Assembly: GCF_900497805.2 (NCBI RefSeq)
Contig: NW_020954570.1
Location: 9,890,586-9,954,585 of the forward strand
From: Vombatus ursinus
Lineage: Eukaryota; Chordata; Mammalia; Diprotodontia; Vombatidae
DNA: 64,000 bases
Direction: 5' to 3'
The translations under genes and the position numbers were made by a program. Of the stretch, positions 37,030 to 49,335 are shown in pieces. The first letter of the stretch is position 1. Every line of letters starts with the position of its first letter. The notes under the pieces were generated by a model. It made no database searches, had not been told where the DNA came from, and was given only the letters and a program-made list of their open reading frames with translations.

Positions 37030-40000
37030 AACTACTGATTTGCATTTTTCTAATCAATAGTGACTTAGAGTATTTTTTCGTATGCCTATAGATAGCTTTA
37101 ATTTCTTCATCTGAAAACTGCCTGTTCATATCCTTTGACAATTTGTCAATTGGGAAATGACTTGTATGGTTAAAAATTCGACTCAGTTTTCCATATATTT
37201 TAGAAATAAGGCCTTTATCAGAAACACTGGCTGTAAAAATTGTTTCCCAACTTTCTGCTTCCTTCTAATCTTGGTTGCATTGGTTTTGTTTGTGCAAAAC
37301 CTTTTTAATTTAATGTAATAAAATTATCCATTTTACATTTCATAGTGTTCTCTATCTCATGTTTGGTCATAAATTCTTCCTTTCTCCATAGATCTGATAG
37401 GTAAACTATTCCTTGCTCTCCTAATTTGCTTATGGCATCACTCATTATGTCTAAGTCATATACCCATTTTGACCTTATTTTGTGTGAGATGTTGGTCTAT
37501 GCTTAGTTTCTGTCATACTATTTTCCAGTTTTCCCAGCAGTTTTTGTCCAATAGTGAACTCTTATCCCAGAAGCTGGAGTCTTTGGGTTTATCAAACAGT
37601 AGATTACTATAATCATTGACTACTGTGTCTTGTGTACCTAACCTATTCCACTGATCCACCACCCTGTTTCTAAGCCAGTACCAAGTAGTTTTGATGATTG
37701 CTGTTTTATGATACAATTTAAGTTCTGATATGGTTAGGTCACCTTCCCTTGTACATCTTTCCATAAATTCCCTTAATATTCTGGGCCTTTTGTTCTTTTA
37801 GATGAATTTTGTTATTTTTTCTAGCTCTACAAAACAATTTTTGGTAGTTTGTTATGAATAAGCAAATTAATTTAGGTAGAATTGTCATTTTTATTATGTT
37901 AGCTTGGCTTACCCATGAACAACTGATATTTTTCCAATTATTTAGATCTGACTTTGTGTGAAAAGTATTTTGTAATTGTGTTCATATAGTTCCTGGGTTT
38001 GTCTTGGAAGGTAGACTCTCAAATATTTTGTATCGTCTACAGTAACTTTAAATGAAATTGCTTTTTCTATCTCTTGCTGCTGGGTTTTGTTAGTAGTATA
38101 TAGAAATGTGGATAATTTTTGTGGGTTTATTTTATTTATTACAACTTTGTTAAAGTCCTTAATTATTTCAAGTAGTTTTTAGTTGATTGTCTAGGATTCT
38201 CTAAGTATACCATCACATCTGCAAAGAATGATAGCTTTGTTTCTCATTGCCTATTCTAATTCCTTCAATTTCTTTTTCTTCTCTTATTGCTAAAGCTAAC
38301 ATTTCTAGTACAATATTGAAAAACAGTGGTGATAATGGACATCCTTGTTTCACCCCTGATCTTATTGGGAATGCTTCTAGCTTATCCCCATTACATATAA
38401 TGCTTGCTCATGGTTTTAGATAGATGTTACTCATCATTTTAAGGAAAACTCCATTTATTCCTCTGCTCTCTAAGAGGAATGGGTACTGTATTTTGTAAAA
38501 AGCTATTTCTGCATCTATTGCGACAGTCATGATTTATGTTAGTTTTATTATTGACATAGTCAATTATGCTGATACTTTTCCTAATATTGAACCAGCTCTG
38601 CATTACTGGTATAAATTCTGCCTGGTCATAGTATATTATTCGGGTGATAAATTGATGTAATCTCTTTGGTAATATTTTATTTAAAATTTTTCCATCAATA
38701 TTCATTAGGAAAATTGGTCCATACTTTTTTCCCTCTGTTTTGGCTCTTCCTGCTTTAGGTATCAGCACTGTATTTGTGTCATAAAAGGAATTTGGTAGGC
38801 CTCTTTCTTTGCTTACTTTCCAAATAGTTTATATAGTAGTGGAATTAATTGTTCATTAAATGTTTGGAAAAATTCATTTGTGAATCCATCTGGCCCCAGA
38901 GATTTTTTCTTAGAGAGCTCATTGATGTCTTGTTTGATTTCTTTTTCTGAAATGGGGTTATTTGAGCATTTTATTTCCTCTTCTGTTAATGGAGACAACT
39001 TATATTTTTGTAAATATTCATCCATTTCACTTAGTTTGTCAGATTTATTGACATACAGTTGGGCAAAATAGCTACTAATTATTGCTCTAATTCTCTCTTC
39101 ATTAGTGGTGAATTCACCCTTTTCATTTTTGATACTGTTAAATTGGTTTTCTTTTTTAAATCAAATTAACCAAAGGTTTATTTATTTTATTGTTTTTTTT
39201 CATAAAACCAGCTCTTAGTTTTATTTATGAGTTCAATAGTTTTCTTACTTTCAATTTCATTAACCTCTCCTTTGATTTTCAGCATTTCTAATTTGGTATT
39301 TAATTGGGGATTTTTAATTTGCTCTTTTTCTAGCTTTTTTAGTTGAATGCCAAATTCATTGATTTGCCCTTTCTGTATTTTATTAATGTAAGTATTAGGG
39401 ATATAAAATTTCCCCTAAGAACTGCTTTGGCTGCATCACATAAGTTTTGGTATGTTGTCTCATTATTGTTGTTCTCTTGGGTGAAGTTATTGATTGTTTC
39501 TATGATTTGTTGTTTGACCTACTCATTCTTTTGGATTAGATTATTTAGTTTCCAATTAATTTTTAGTTTATCTTTCTTTGGGCCTTCATTACCTGTAGTT
39601 TTTATTGCATCATGATCTGAAAAGAATGCATTTAATATTTCTGCCTTTCTGCATTGGATTGTGAGGATTTTATGCCCTAGTACGAAGTCAATTTTTGTGT
39701 AGGTGCCATGTACCACAGAGAAAAAGGTATATTCCTTTCTATCCCCATTTGGTTTTCTCCAGATATCTCCATAGCTAACTTTTCTAAAATTCTGTTCACC
39801 TCCTTAAATTCTTTCTTGTTTGTTTTGGGGTTGGATTTATTTAGTTTTGAGGGGGGATGCTGAGGTTCCCCACTAGTATAGTTTTGCTGTCTATTTCTTC
39901 CTGTAATTCACTTAACTTCTCCTCTAAGAATGTGGATGTCATACCACTTGGTGCATATATATTTAGTATTGATATGACTTCATTGCCTGTGATACTTTTT

Positions 40001-40078
40001 AGCAAAATGTAGTTTCCTTCCTTATCTCTTTTAATTAGATCAATTTTTATTTTTGCTTTGTCTAAGATTAGCCATACA
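37030..40078 (-). mobile_element. L1 ORF2 segment lacking 5' and 3' ends
   Basis: Minus-strand L1 ORF2 close to the main L1: the right end is in the endonuclease (40,086-39,841 reads SILNIYAPSGMTSTFLEEKL and GNLSIPP). It then continues through 39,716-39,519 (VHGTYTKIDFVLGHK), the RT entry segment (39,025-38,813, [15 protein letters not shown]), RT pieces and the region at 37,764-37,513. At the left it stops abruptly at 37,030, about 870 bases short of the expected 3' end. No poly(A) and no obvious target repeats are seen, so this is a remnant of a larger copy. Frames are broken many times. Confidence 0.85.
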
Positions 40079-40315
40079 CCTGCCAAAACAAACTCAGGAA
40101 CTATATAAACAAAATTATAAAAATCTTTTTATACAAATAACATAAGATTTAAATAATTGGAGAAATATTAATTGTTCATGGGTAGGCAGGACCAACATAA
40201 TAAAAACAAAATAAAAATGACAATTTTACCTAAACTATATATATTCAATGTCATCCCAATTAAATTTCCAAAAAATATTTCACTGAATTAGAAAAAAATA
40301 AAAGTAAATGCTTAT
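40079..40315 (+). mobile_element. L1 ORF2 fragment in opposite orientation
   Basis: Plus-strand piece with 'aaacaaactcaggaactata' (equivalent to KQTQELY in the main L1 near 20,830), then 'atttaaataattggagaaat' and 'gggtaggcaggaccaacata'. Directly abuts the minus-strand L1 and overlaps it in L1 coordinates. Confidence 0.75.
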
Positions 40316-41590
40316 GTTAAGAGTTATTTGTGTCCCCGATTAATTTTTTTTTAAATGGGAAGTACAGTGGTACAGGCTTCTGTGCTATGGCAGTACAGTA
40401 TAGGAGTACAGCCTGATAAGGTTACCCCTAAAACCTGAGCTAGCATTCAGCCTCTGGGGACTTGGTTTACTAGTGTAATTGCCAAGTTGGGTAAGTAGGC
40501 CAGAGAGGATATTACATTTTCATAATTCAGTAGCATCTTAAATGATAATAAAATGAAATGTTTTTGACTTGTATTATCCTGGCTATTTTTTGGGGGGTGT
40601 AATTTTTTAAAACATTAAACAGAAGAATCTTTTTTATTTAGTTCTAACTGTAGCACTATGAATTATTGGAATATTCTGACTTCTGCAAGCTGAAACTCAG
40701 AGTGTTTAATTCAGGAGTGATTTTACAAACCTTCGAAAGTTTTTTACTGTCTCCTGGTTTCAGTTTCCACATCTCTAAATTGGAGATGGTAACACTTGTT
40801 CTGCCAACTTTGTGGGATTTTTTAATAGCATCAAATGTATTCATGTATATTCATTATTTTTGCATTTTGTAAATTATCCTAGAAAGGTAAGGCATAATTA
40901 TTAAAGTGGTTATTTTCCCCCTAAGTATTATATATTAGGGATTTTATTGTCAGAATTCATGTTCAAAATGAGTACATCATTCAGTACTGTAGATGTAGAA
41001 GATTTTAGACTAGTTGCATATTTACTTACAGAATAACTTCAAAAAAGATGTAATCCTCTCTCTCTCTCTCCTTCTCCCTCTCTCTCTTCCTCTCCTTCTC
41101 CATCTCCTTCTCTATACATATATATGTGTATATATATCCCATATTTTGTAGTATTTTCTTGCAGTTTTTTAAAAATCTTGTTGAGAATATAAACAAACCT
41201 GGGAATGTAGAAAAGAGTTTAAGTTTTATTGTAGTTTGATTGTTGGCGTAGTGATTTGATAGAGATTTGACTTGTAATTTATTGACATGGGGAATTTGTA
41301 AACGAGGAAAGGGCAGTGAGAATTTAATGACTTCTTCTAGGTCACACAGTTAATTGCTCTATCAGAGACTGGACTTGAGAATGAACCAGTCTTGTTGCTT
41401 CTGAAGCTTCTTTCTATTTATTGGGCCTCACAGTCTCTCTTGGATTTTAATAGATATTAACAAGTAGTGTTATGTTATTTAAATAAGCTACACATACATT
41501 TTCAACATATATCTTGTTTCTTAATGCTGAATCCCAACAATGTGTGCTTTAATTTTCAAATTTGACTAATTTTCTTTCTTAATCTTTCAG
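40315..41590. other. Intronic DNA of the kinase relic; small repeats only
   Basis: Mostly unique. MIR-like remains are visible at about 40,745-40,800 (plus) and 41,290-41,400 (minus, 'gtcacacagttaattgctc'). A CT-rich then TA-rich microsatellite lies at 41,058-41,140. A polypyrimidine stretch leads into the splice acceptor at 41,589-41,590. Confidence 0.5.
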
Positions 41591-42032
41591 CTCTCTGTTG
41601 GTCTGAATTAGCCTCCCTGAAAAATATAATTTTTGAGGACATGTTTTACTGAAAAAGAAGAAAAGAGAGAAACATTTTTTGTGATTTGAATGAATTAGCT
41701 TCATTTCACAACCTATCTGCTATAATTTGAATATCGGTTACCCACCTGGCATTGTTAACTTGTGTTGTTTCCTTTTGCACACTACTTACTGTCTTTTGGT
41801 TTATTTGTTTTGATTTAAAAAAAATTCAAAGTGGAATACCATAAACTTGATATGAATAACAATATGAAAGACAAGATAGATAAACTAGATTATAGAATGG
41901 CTTATTCCAATGGTCAATCAGGGCACTGTCTTTGACGCACTGGTTTTTCAAACTCTGGAATTTTAATGGTTGGACCTAATTTTACATTTGGAAAAAAAGT
42001 TGGATGTGGAAATTTTGGAGAGTTACAATTAG
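41591..42032 (+). pseudogene. CSNK1G3: Casein kinase 1 gamma-like exon 2 (5' UTR, start codon, N-terminus), with stop
   Basis: The acceptor 'ttaatctttcag' precedes the exon and the donor TTAG|GTAAAA follows it (GT at 42,033). From ATG 41,852 the frame reads MNNNMKDKIDKLDYRMAYSN, then GQSGHCL and an in-frame TGA (41,933-41,935). It continues open as [20 protein letters not shown] and [13 protein letters not shown]. Human CK1 gamma 3 has MENKKKDKDKSDDRMA, GRSGHN-TRGTG and [24 protein letters not shown], so the match includes the variable tail and the glycine-rich ATP loop GCGNFG. It is closer to gamma 3 than to gamma 1 or 2. CK1 gamma genes are nearly invariant in vertebrates, so this divergence plus the stop marks a relic. 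A Met at 41,966 lies after the stop, just before VGPNF. The first 260 bases look like retained 5' UTR. Confidence 0.88.
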
Positions 42033-43885
42033 GTAAAAATTTTCCCCCTTATTCCATTATGCCTCACTTTTAATTTAGCTCACTATATTTCATATGCTTG
42101 CTCTAATTGTTTTCTAGTAGTTTTTTTATAATATGGTAGAAGAAAGAAATTCCTTAGACATTTGTTCATATTTGTGATCTTTTATTTTGTAAGAAATCTC
42201 CAAATTATGGTAAACCCCTCCTCATTTGGTGGACAGACTTTGCACATTTTTAGCCTTTTTGAGAATATAAGTGAGAAGTAAACAAGAATAAGAAGTCTCC
42301 AAGAGGTTGAAATAATTTATGTTGATTTTCATATGATCCTAGACTACTGTTTTTGTAATGTAACTACATGTCAGGAAACCTGCTACTATTTTTTAATAGT
42401 TGATTGAGCCTTACTTTGTACACGTTTCTATTATACTTGGTTATCTTGAGTTCTTGTACCACAACAAATTAAAGGCACAAAGTTAAAAAGAAGGACCTGT
42501 ACAATAAAAAACTAGGTGCAATCACAACAGAAATTATGTCTGACAGCTCAACAGAACATATTACTTACCGTATTATAACCTAGGATAGAATTTTAAAAAT
42601 AAATTGCACTGGTTTCATATCTTGTTTTAATATCGCAGCTATTTCTGCATATATTCTCAACTCCTAAGCAATTTTAGCAAAGAAAAACAGTTGAGCAAAT
42701 TCAAATGATATCATGTTGTATTCTGGCCCCTGTGGTTCCTTTTCTCTCTGTTTAGATGCAGGAGGTGTATATACTTTATTATTCCTTGTCAAGTTTTGTT
42801 ATTACTCAGAATCTTCTTTTTTTTTTTAGTATGCTCTTCATTTACATTGTTATGGTCATTGCACATATTCTGCTAGTTTCAGTTACTTTGTTCATACGTA
42901 TTTTTTTCATGTTTTTCTGAAATCCTCCTTTTTGTCATTTATTAAAAAAGTGTTCCATTACAATCATATACCACATGGGATTTATATATGGTGAGATTTT
43001 ATTAAATATAAAATTTCCTAAGTACATATAAGATTATATTAATAAACATTTATGTATGCTATTATGAATGCATCTATTATGTAAAGTGAGCTATGCCCAA
43101 AGTAGTCTGTTAAAACTAAGAAAATCACAGTTGTCTTTACATGCAAAATTAATATATTTTACATTAAAAGAATATTTGAATGTTAAAATCTAAAAATGGT
43201 GAAAGAGCAGTGTTCAAATATCAGTTAAATTTTTCACAATTCATTTTCAGATAAAGATTTATAAATTCTAAAATAAATGGTTTCTAAAGAGCAGAGTTCA
43301 ATCTACAATACATTCAGTTTTGTGCTTCATTTGCAGATAAGTCATTTGTAGAAAGTATTATACATTCTGTGTTATAGGAGAGGAAGAGTCTTGACTTATT
43401 GGACTTTTGCTTTATCTACATTACCTGTGAATTTCAATAAACAATATTGAGCTTCATTAACTATTTCTGTTATTTTTTAAATGAAATCATCTTAATGGGA
43501 GACAAATAAGTATGTGAATGTAAATTTTGCTCTCTGAATTGATTTTTCACTGAACTGTGACATTTGATAATGAGAAGTAAGAATAAGTTTTAAATAGTTT
43601 AATAACTTCATTGTGGGAAATATTTTGAAAATGTGTTTTAAATGTTTCATAAAATTGTATAACTGGAAAAGAATTTAAGAAATCATACAGTTTGTCTCAT
43701 CTTCATATAGGAAGCCTACAAAATATTCATCAGCATAATTGTAGAACATAAGTTACATAATCTTTAGGTAATGTTTAGGTGTTCATTTCAGAAAATAGTA
43801 AGCTTTCAGAAGTAGTTAGCAGATAATCACTTATAAAGAGCTTCCATGAGATTTGTTAGTCATTGGGTCATTCCAATGAAGATCA
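42033..43885. other. AT-rich intron of the kinase relic
   Basis: Unique AT-rich DNA. I recognise no repeat family and no coding segment. A short poly(T) run lies near 42,820-42,829. Confidence 0.4.
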
Positions 43886-44140
43886 AATGGATCAGCTTGA
43901 TGGCACAGTGAATAGGGTACTGGACCCTGAGTCAGGAAGAACTGAATTCAAATTTTGCCTCCAGTACTTACTAGTTGTGGGACCCCGGAAGTCACTTAAC
44001 CTCTCTCTGCCTCTGTTTCCTCATTTGTAAAATGGGAATAGTAGTGCCTACCTCTCAGGGTTATTTTGACAATCAAGTGATATAATATTTGCAAAGCACT
44101 TGGCCATATTTAAAGTGCTATAGTTTACCATCTATTCATT
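43885..44140 (+). repeat. Marsupial SINE with MIR-type 3' half (MAR1-like), near full length
   Basis: The head has 'gcttgatggcacagtgaata' and 'agtcaggaagaactgaattc'. It then has 'tcacttaacctctctctgcc', 'tttcctcatttgtaaaatgg' and 'tttgcaaagcacttggcc'. The order head, core and tail is complete. Confidence 0.88.
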
Positions 44141-44689
44141 ATTAATTTTTTTTTGCAGATCTTAAAAGTATTACATAAGTATTGGCTTTAATTTATTGCA
44201 AACTTGAGAATGTAAGTGGCAATAGAAAACTGACTTTGACATTTTAAAATGGCTTTACTGTGAGTAGATATTTAAATGACTTTCAGACATAAAAAATTCC
44301 ACAGTTTTTAAAAAGTACATTGAGAAAATATTAACATACTAAAACTAAATATTGTATTATGTAAAATTTAGAGCAATTACATTAATCTAATAATTTTTAA
44401 TTTAAGTGAAACTTGTATCTAAATTCTTCTTTTAATTTTGATGGAAACAAAAAATACTAGAAGGGAGTACATACAAATAACTATAATAGTGGCAAAAAGA
44501 TATTAAAATCTTACTTTTTTTTGTTTAAACATAGGTGCCATTTAAAATATTGAGGTTAGGGACCATAAGCTTTCTTTAGTGAGATTTTCTTAATATAGTC
44601 ATTTTTCCTTTTAAAACAATAATCTCATGTTAAAGGGATTAGATTTCGTTAGAATACAAATTATAGCTTCTATGTTGTCTTTCATAAAA

Positions 44690-44905
44690 CAAACCATAAC
44701 AATAATGATAATAATAACTAAAAATTATATAATTATTGCTCTATGCCCAACACTGTGCTAAGTGCTTTACAAATAGTTTTTGATTTGATCCTAACAAAAA
44801 CTTTGGGAGGTAGGCACTATTATTATCCCCATTTAGCTAGTACTCAATTGTTCTTGACTCCAGACCCAATATTCTATCCAGTGTCCTATCAAGCTGCCTA
44901 ATCTG
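44690..44905 (-). repeat. MIR-family SINE fragment
   Basis: Minus-strand order: 'ctatgcccaacactgtgcta', 'agtgctttacaaatag', 'gggaggtaggcactattatt', 'gactccagacccaatattct', 'atccagtgtcctatcaagct'. Confidence 0.78.
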
Positions 44906-45199
44906 GCTGCTTAATGAGAAAACTGATATAATAAATGTTAAACAATTTATTTAACGATGTTCATTTGACATGGTTTTTACATATTGTGCACAATGTTAGC
45001 TATCAACAGAATTTGATAGTTGGAAGATATATTGATTTAGGGAGTTTAATAAATTAAGGAATGTTTCCTAGTTATAGATAAATTATGCCGTCGGTGGACT
45101 ATTAATAAGCATATAATGATAGCTGACATTTCTGTAACACTTAATTACTACGTCATTGCAGTGTATTTGAGATTTCACAGGAATGCTATGAAAGAAATC

Positions 45200-46170
45200 T
45201 TCCAGTAATGAATATTGAAAATTATCCATCCCATCTATTTTACATGACTCTTATTCATGCTTTCGGTATATTTACTATTAAGAAATCTTTAATTTATTAT
45301 CTTGACATCATGAAGCATGAAGATACAAATGTAGCATTGATTATCATTGCCTCTTGCCACATGGCCAACCATATATATTTTTTAATCACACATTTCTCTG
45401 TGGCATTCTTCACTGCTTCTACATGTGGCCTGCTTAGATCTGTCATGTATCTCTCCATTGTTGTTTGGGTGATCGTCAACTTCAGTTCTTTGGAGGTTAT
45501 TGTTTTGCATAATTTGCAGCCCTGTGATATCACTGGAAGAACAATGTTATTAAATAGATGGACCTTTGTTTCCAGGAAAGGCCTTTGATCATTAAAATAG
45601 CCTTGCCATTTCCCCAAAGCAATCCAGTCATTTCTCTTCCTCTTGTTTGATTTTGGCTCTAATTTATCTGTTTGCAATATAAGATTACATATCAATCAAT
45701 TCATTGTCAAGCATTCACTGACTGGAGATACAAAGACAAAAGTGGAATAGTGCCCTTTATTTTTTGCTTTGCTTGTTAATGAGCACTGAGGAAGGTTCCT
45801 TGTTTTTGTGTCTTTTAGAAAATGAATATATATACATCCAATGAATAAGCTTTCTAACTTGTCTAAGTTGTCCCTCCAACTGTATATCATAGTCTAGAAA
45901 GTATACATTCTCTGTTCACTTGATTTTTTTCCCATATAGATAGACCAAACTCATTTGAGTGATTACATATTAGGAGGCTCTGCAGTGTTCCAGGGTTTGA
46001 TGTAAGCAGCACAATATCACCTGCAAATAGCACCTTCTAAAAGACTTTACCATCTATAGAGAATCCCTTTTCAACTTGAACTCTGTTTCATCATTTTTAT
46101 TACAATGGCTAACACCCTTCTCCCTGTTTTATGCATCATTTATTATTAATAATGAGAAGGATGTAAAAGA
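45200..46170 (-). mobile_element. RTE LINE fragment (reverse transcriptase and C-terminus)
   Basis: The minus ORF 45,695-45,297 contains KVHLFNNIVLPVISQGCKLC, ITQTTMERYMTDLSRPH and later an AVKNATEKC...IWLAMWQ stretch. This matches the RTE pattern LFNTTVLPALLYASETW...AQRAMERxMLG...RWAGHVAR. Upstream RT residues follow at 45,700-46,130 on the minus strand in broken frames, for example around 'gtgatattgtgctgcttaca' read in reverse. Heavily decayed and without a 3' tail. Confidence 0.75.
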
Positions 46171-46599
46171 TTATCTCTGTTGTTACCCCTTTTAAAATAA
46201 TGTATAATTTTGACATGTACATAGAAGATACTATGTTGGAAGAAAGCCTAAAAAGTAAAATCCTTTTTTAATAGTTAATAAATAAATACAGTATAATATT
46301 GCATTTTATACATTTTTCAGTTGTGTGATGTAAAATGTGTAGACGAGTGTAGAATATCACTTGCAAAAAGTCCTGTCTGCTTTTCCAGTACCTTTATTAA
46401 GGATGTCCTTGATGTCTATGTAGATTTAGTTAGTTGAGAACAAAATTGAGAACCATAGTTTGGTAATTTACGGCAAAGATACTACGTTTCAATTACAAAT
46501 TTAGTTTCTAATTAGTTTATAATGCCACAAACTTTTGCAATCATAGGAAAAAAACTTCCTTTCTTTGCTTATCTGACTTTATCTCTGTAACCCCAATTT

Positions 46600-47945
46600 G
46601 GCTAGAGCTGAAATGACAGAGACAAAGTGTTTTACAGGTTCCCCCAAAAAAACAAAAACAGAGACAAAAGTTATCTCCCTCGAAAGTCTAAAGTGGGAAT
46701 AAGCCCCTGCTTACTAAACTAAGAGTTTAGTATCAGATCACAAAAAGCTGGGAGAGCTGTCTTTCCCAGCAGTCCGAAGTCTCTGGCTGCAGTTTTTTAC
46801 ACAACAGTCTCTGTAGCTAGCTGTGGTTTCCATTTAGAAATCTTCCAAGTTAGCAGAAATGACAAGTAACACTGGATATGACACAAGACACAGTTTTCCT
46901 GTGTCTGAGGTTAGATTTGAACTCAGGTTCTCCTGACTTCTGGGCCGGTGCTCGATCCACTGCGCCACCTAGCTGCCTCCTATCTAGAGTTATCCTAAGT
47001 GAATAAATGTAGGATTGATGATAGGCAACTGGTTCTTCACAGTCACTCAATTAACTAAACAGATAAATAATTTCCTTCTGGCAGGTTGTGTGGTTCAACT
47101 GACAACCCTTGTATTTACTGCCTCCAGTACATAGTCACACACCAGGTGTCTGGTTTATTTTCTAATAGTTACAGGAGAGTAAAAGAAGTACAGAAAGAGA
47201 AAGAGAAGTAGAGAAAGAAAAAAATAGAAAGATCTGCTAGAGGACTGGTTGGATTAACAGCTGGTGAATCTACCTTCCTCCAACCCTCCTACTCCTAGTG
47301 AACTCCTGGTTAAAAAGTCTAAGAGAAATATACATTTGCCCAAAAGAGTGGCTAGGCTAGTTCTAACCTCCCCTGAGTGATTCTGCAGGTCAGCCTCCTA
47401 GCTTTCTTGATCCTCAGAGTTCTCACTCCCAAAACGTAGTCTGGGAGCAGGGGCGACTTGATTATGTTCCATCTGAACAATGGTGGTACTTACCCAGTTC
47501 TCTCTGTACAGAGTGATCCCAGCTAGGTCAAATCCCACCTTTCAGACTGACCACCAGAGATCCTGCTTCTGGTACCAATTGTTAGCTGAGACCAAAACCC
47601 AGAACAGAAATAATTTAGAAAGATGTTTATTAAGTCATTCAATAGAGGGGAGAGCTGAAAAAGGGATGCCCACTGTCCACAAGTTTCTGTAAGTTACACA
47701 TTATATAGGATTCAAACAAAAGACAAAGGGAAGCTATCTGATTGGCCAGGAAGAGGCTGTTTCCAGATAAGACATGTCAGTTGCTTGAGACGTGTAACAG
47801 TATGCCTATGTCTTTACCTGTATCTGTTTCCTATTTTTTGACATCAGTAGCTTTTTCTCACCTGATTCATTTTGCAGCCCTGATCAGTCTGGCTTCTGAT
47901 CTCATCATTCAGCTTAGTCTGCTATCTTCAAAGAATCAATGAACT
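46600..47945 (-). mobile_element. Fossil endogenous retrovirus fragment, possibly ERVL-like (LTR plus leader)
   Basis: On the minus strand an AATAAA-bearing segment (near 47,620-47,630) is followed by an LTR-like end 'agctaaca' and then a primer-site-like sequence TGGTACCAGAAGCAGGATC (47,576-47,558), which suggests a leucine-tRNA-type primer as in ERVL. The LTR would lie at about 47,579-47,945 and leader or internal sequence to its left, interrupted by a SINE at 46,890-46,985. No partner LTR was identified. It is a broken old copy and the family is tentative. Confidence 0.4.
46890..46985 (-). repeat. Marsupial tRNA-type SINE, partial
   Basis: Minus strand: 'ctgaggttagatttgaactc', 'aggttctcctgacttctggg', 'ccggtgctcgatccactgcg', 'ccacctagctgcctcc'. 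Only the 5' (tRNA-like) half is present. Confidence 0.9.
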
Positions 47946-48029
47946 TTTGTTTGGCAAATGTGATGAGTTTGTCTTAATCTGCATCCTTCTTGAACTTCTT
48001 TTGTAGCTTCTTTTGTACATACCCTTTCT

Positions 48030-48918
48030 TCTCAGGAATTTCAAGACACTACTCTCCTTGTTCTCCTACCCCTTTGACTGTTACATCTTAGTTTTTGCTG
48101 GCTCATCATCCATAGTACATCCACCAGCCCCGGATGTTCTTCAGGGCCCTGTCCTGAAATCTCAAGCCTCCTACACTTTTCCCTCCCTCACTCTCTCAGT
48201 TAAGGACCTAGCCTATTAGTCTACTGAGTAAAGTAGAGGCAGGCAGGTGGTAAAGTGAATAGAGTGTTGGATCTGAAAAGTTCAAGAAAATTTATTAGTA
48301 TATGATCCTGGACAAGTTACTTAACCCCTCTGCCTCATTTTCTTCATCATGCAAAATGAAAATTATGAAATATACAATAATAGCTAATATAGCTCAGTAA
48401 GGCTTGCAAAGCATACCTTACTGAGCTGTATTAGCTATTATTATTAGCTTTAAAAGTGGGCATTTACACATTTCTCCTCTGCATCTCAAAACTGCTTGAC
48501 TTCATCTCTCACACTCTTCCAGTCTCTTATTCTAAGCTGGTCTTTCTTCTTGACTAGGCCAGCTCCTCCATCAGTGCCTGGATCCCATCTTCTCCCATCT
48601 TTTCCAACAGATTGTACCTTTAATCACCTCCTTCCATCACTTCTCTAACCTCCAACATCTCCTTATCTACTGGTCCCTTCCCTATGTCCTTCAAACATGG
48701 CTCGATCTCCCCTATCCTGAAAAGAACAAAGAACAAAAACAAAAGCAAAACTCTTCACTAGATCCTGCCATCCCCTGAAATTATTTTATATCACTCTTCT
48801 CTTTCAGAGAAAAAAGTCATCTTCTCCCACTTCCTCTGCTTACACTCTCACTTCTCAACTTTTTACAACCTAGCTTCTTACTATTGTCACTCAATTAAAA
48901 TTGCTGTCTTAAAAATTA
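48030..48918 (+). mobile_element. L2 LINE, left part (with a SINE)
   Basis: The L2 segment 48,035-48,175 has 'actactctccttgttctcct' and 'ctggctcatcatccatagta'. A second L2 segment 48,475-48,918 has 'ctgcttgacttcatctctca' and 'cactcttccagtctcttatt'. Between them a degraded MIR/MAR-type SINE lies at about 48,232-48,465. The L2 is broken at 48,919-48,931 by a HAL1-type insertion and continues at 54,687. Confidence 0.75.
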
Positions 48919-49254
48919 CCAACAATTTCTTTTTCTTAAGTTTTTTTTAAATTTTAGACAAATGCTAAAATATAAATACATTATAAGAAAAGAAAAATAA
49001 ATGTTATAAACTAATATAAAATGAGAAAAAAAAGAATGTCATGTGCAGAGCAGAACATAGGAGATTCAAATTATATAGCGATAACTTTTCATTCCAAGAA
49101 AGCCTATATATTAAATACTGGTCATTATGTTGAAAGCTGTCCATCTTTTGTTTGCTTTCTTGTAGGCTTTCTTTTGTTCTCTGCTGCACACTTTTTACTT
49201 TGTTTTTTTTCCCCTCCCCTCCCCACCACCCCAAGGCTGCAGTTGAGCATTGGA

Positions 49255-49335
49255 GATATTTATATATAGGTATTGATATGTACATATATACATACATGTA
49301 TATACACACATACATATATATACACATACATGTAC
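49255..49335. repeat. (TATACA)n-like simple repeat
   Basis: Alternating 'tacata' and 'tataca' units in the 3' region of the outer HAL1-type element. They generate spurious Tyr/Ile-rich ORFs on both strands. Confidence 0.9.

Noticed and set aside
37030-40315. Classical twin-primed (inverted) L1 insertion
   Set aside because: The two opposite-strand parts overlap in L1 coordinates and no poly(A) or target duplication is seen.
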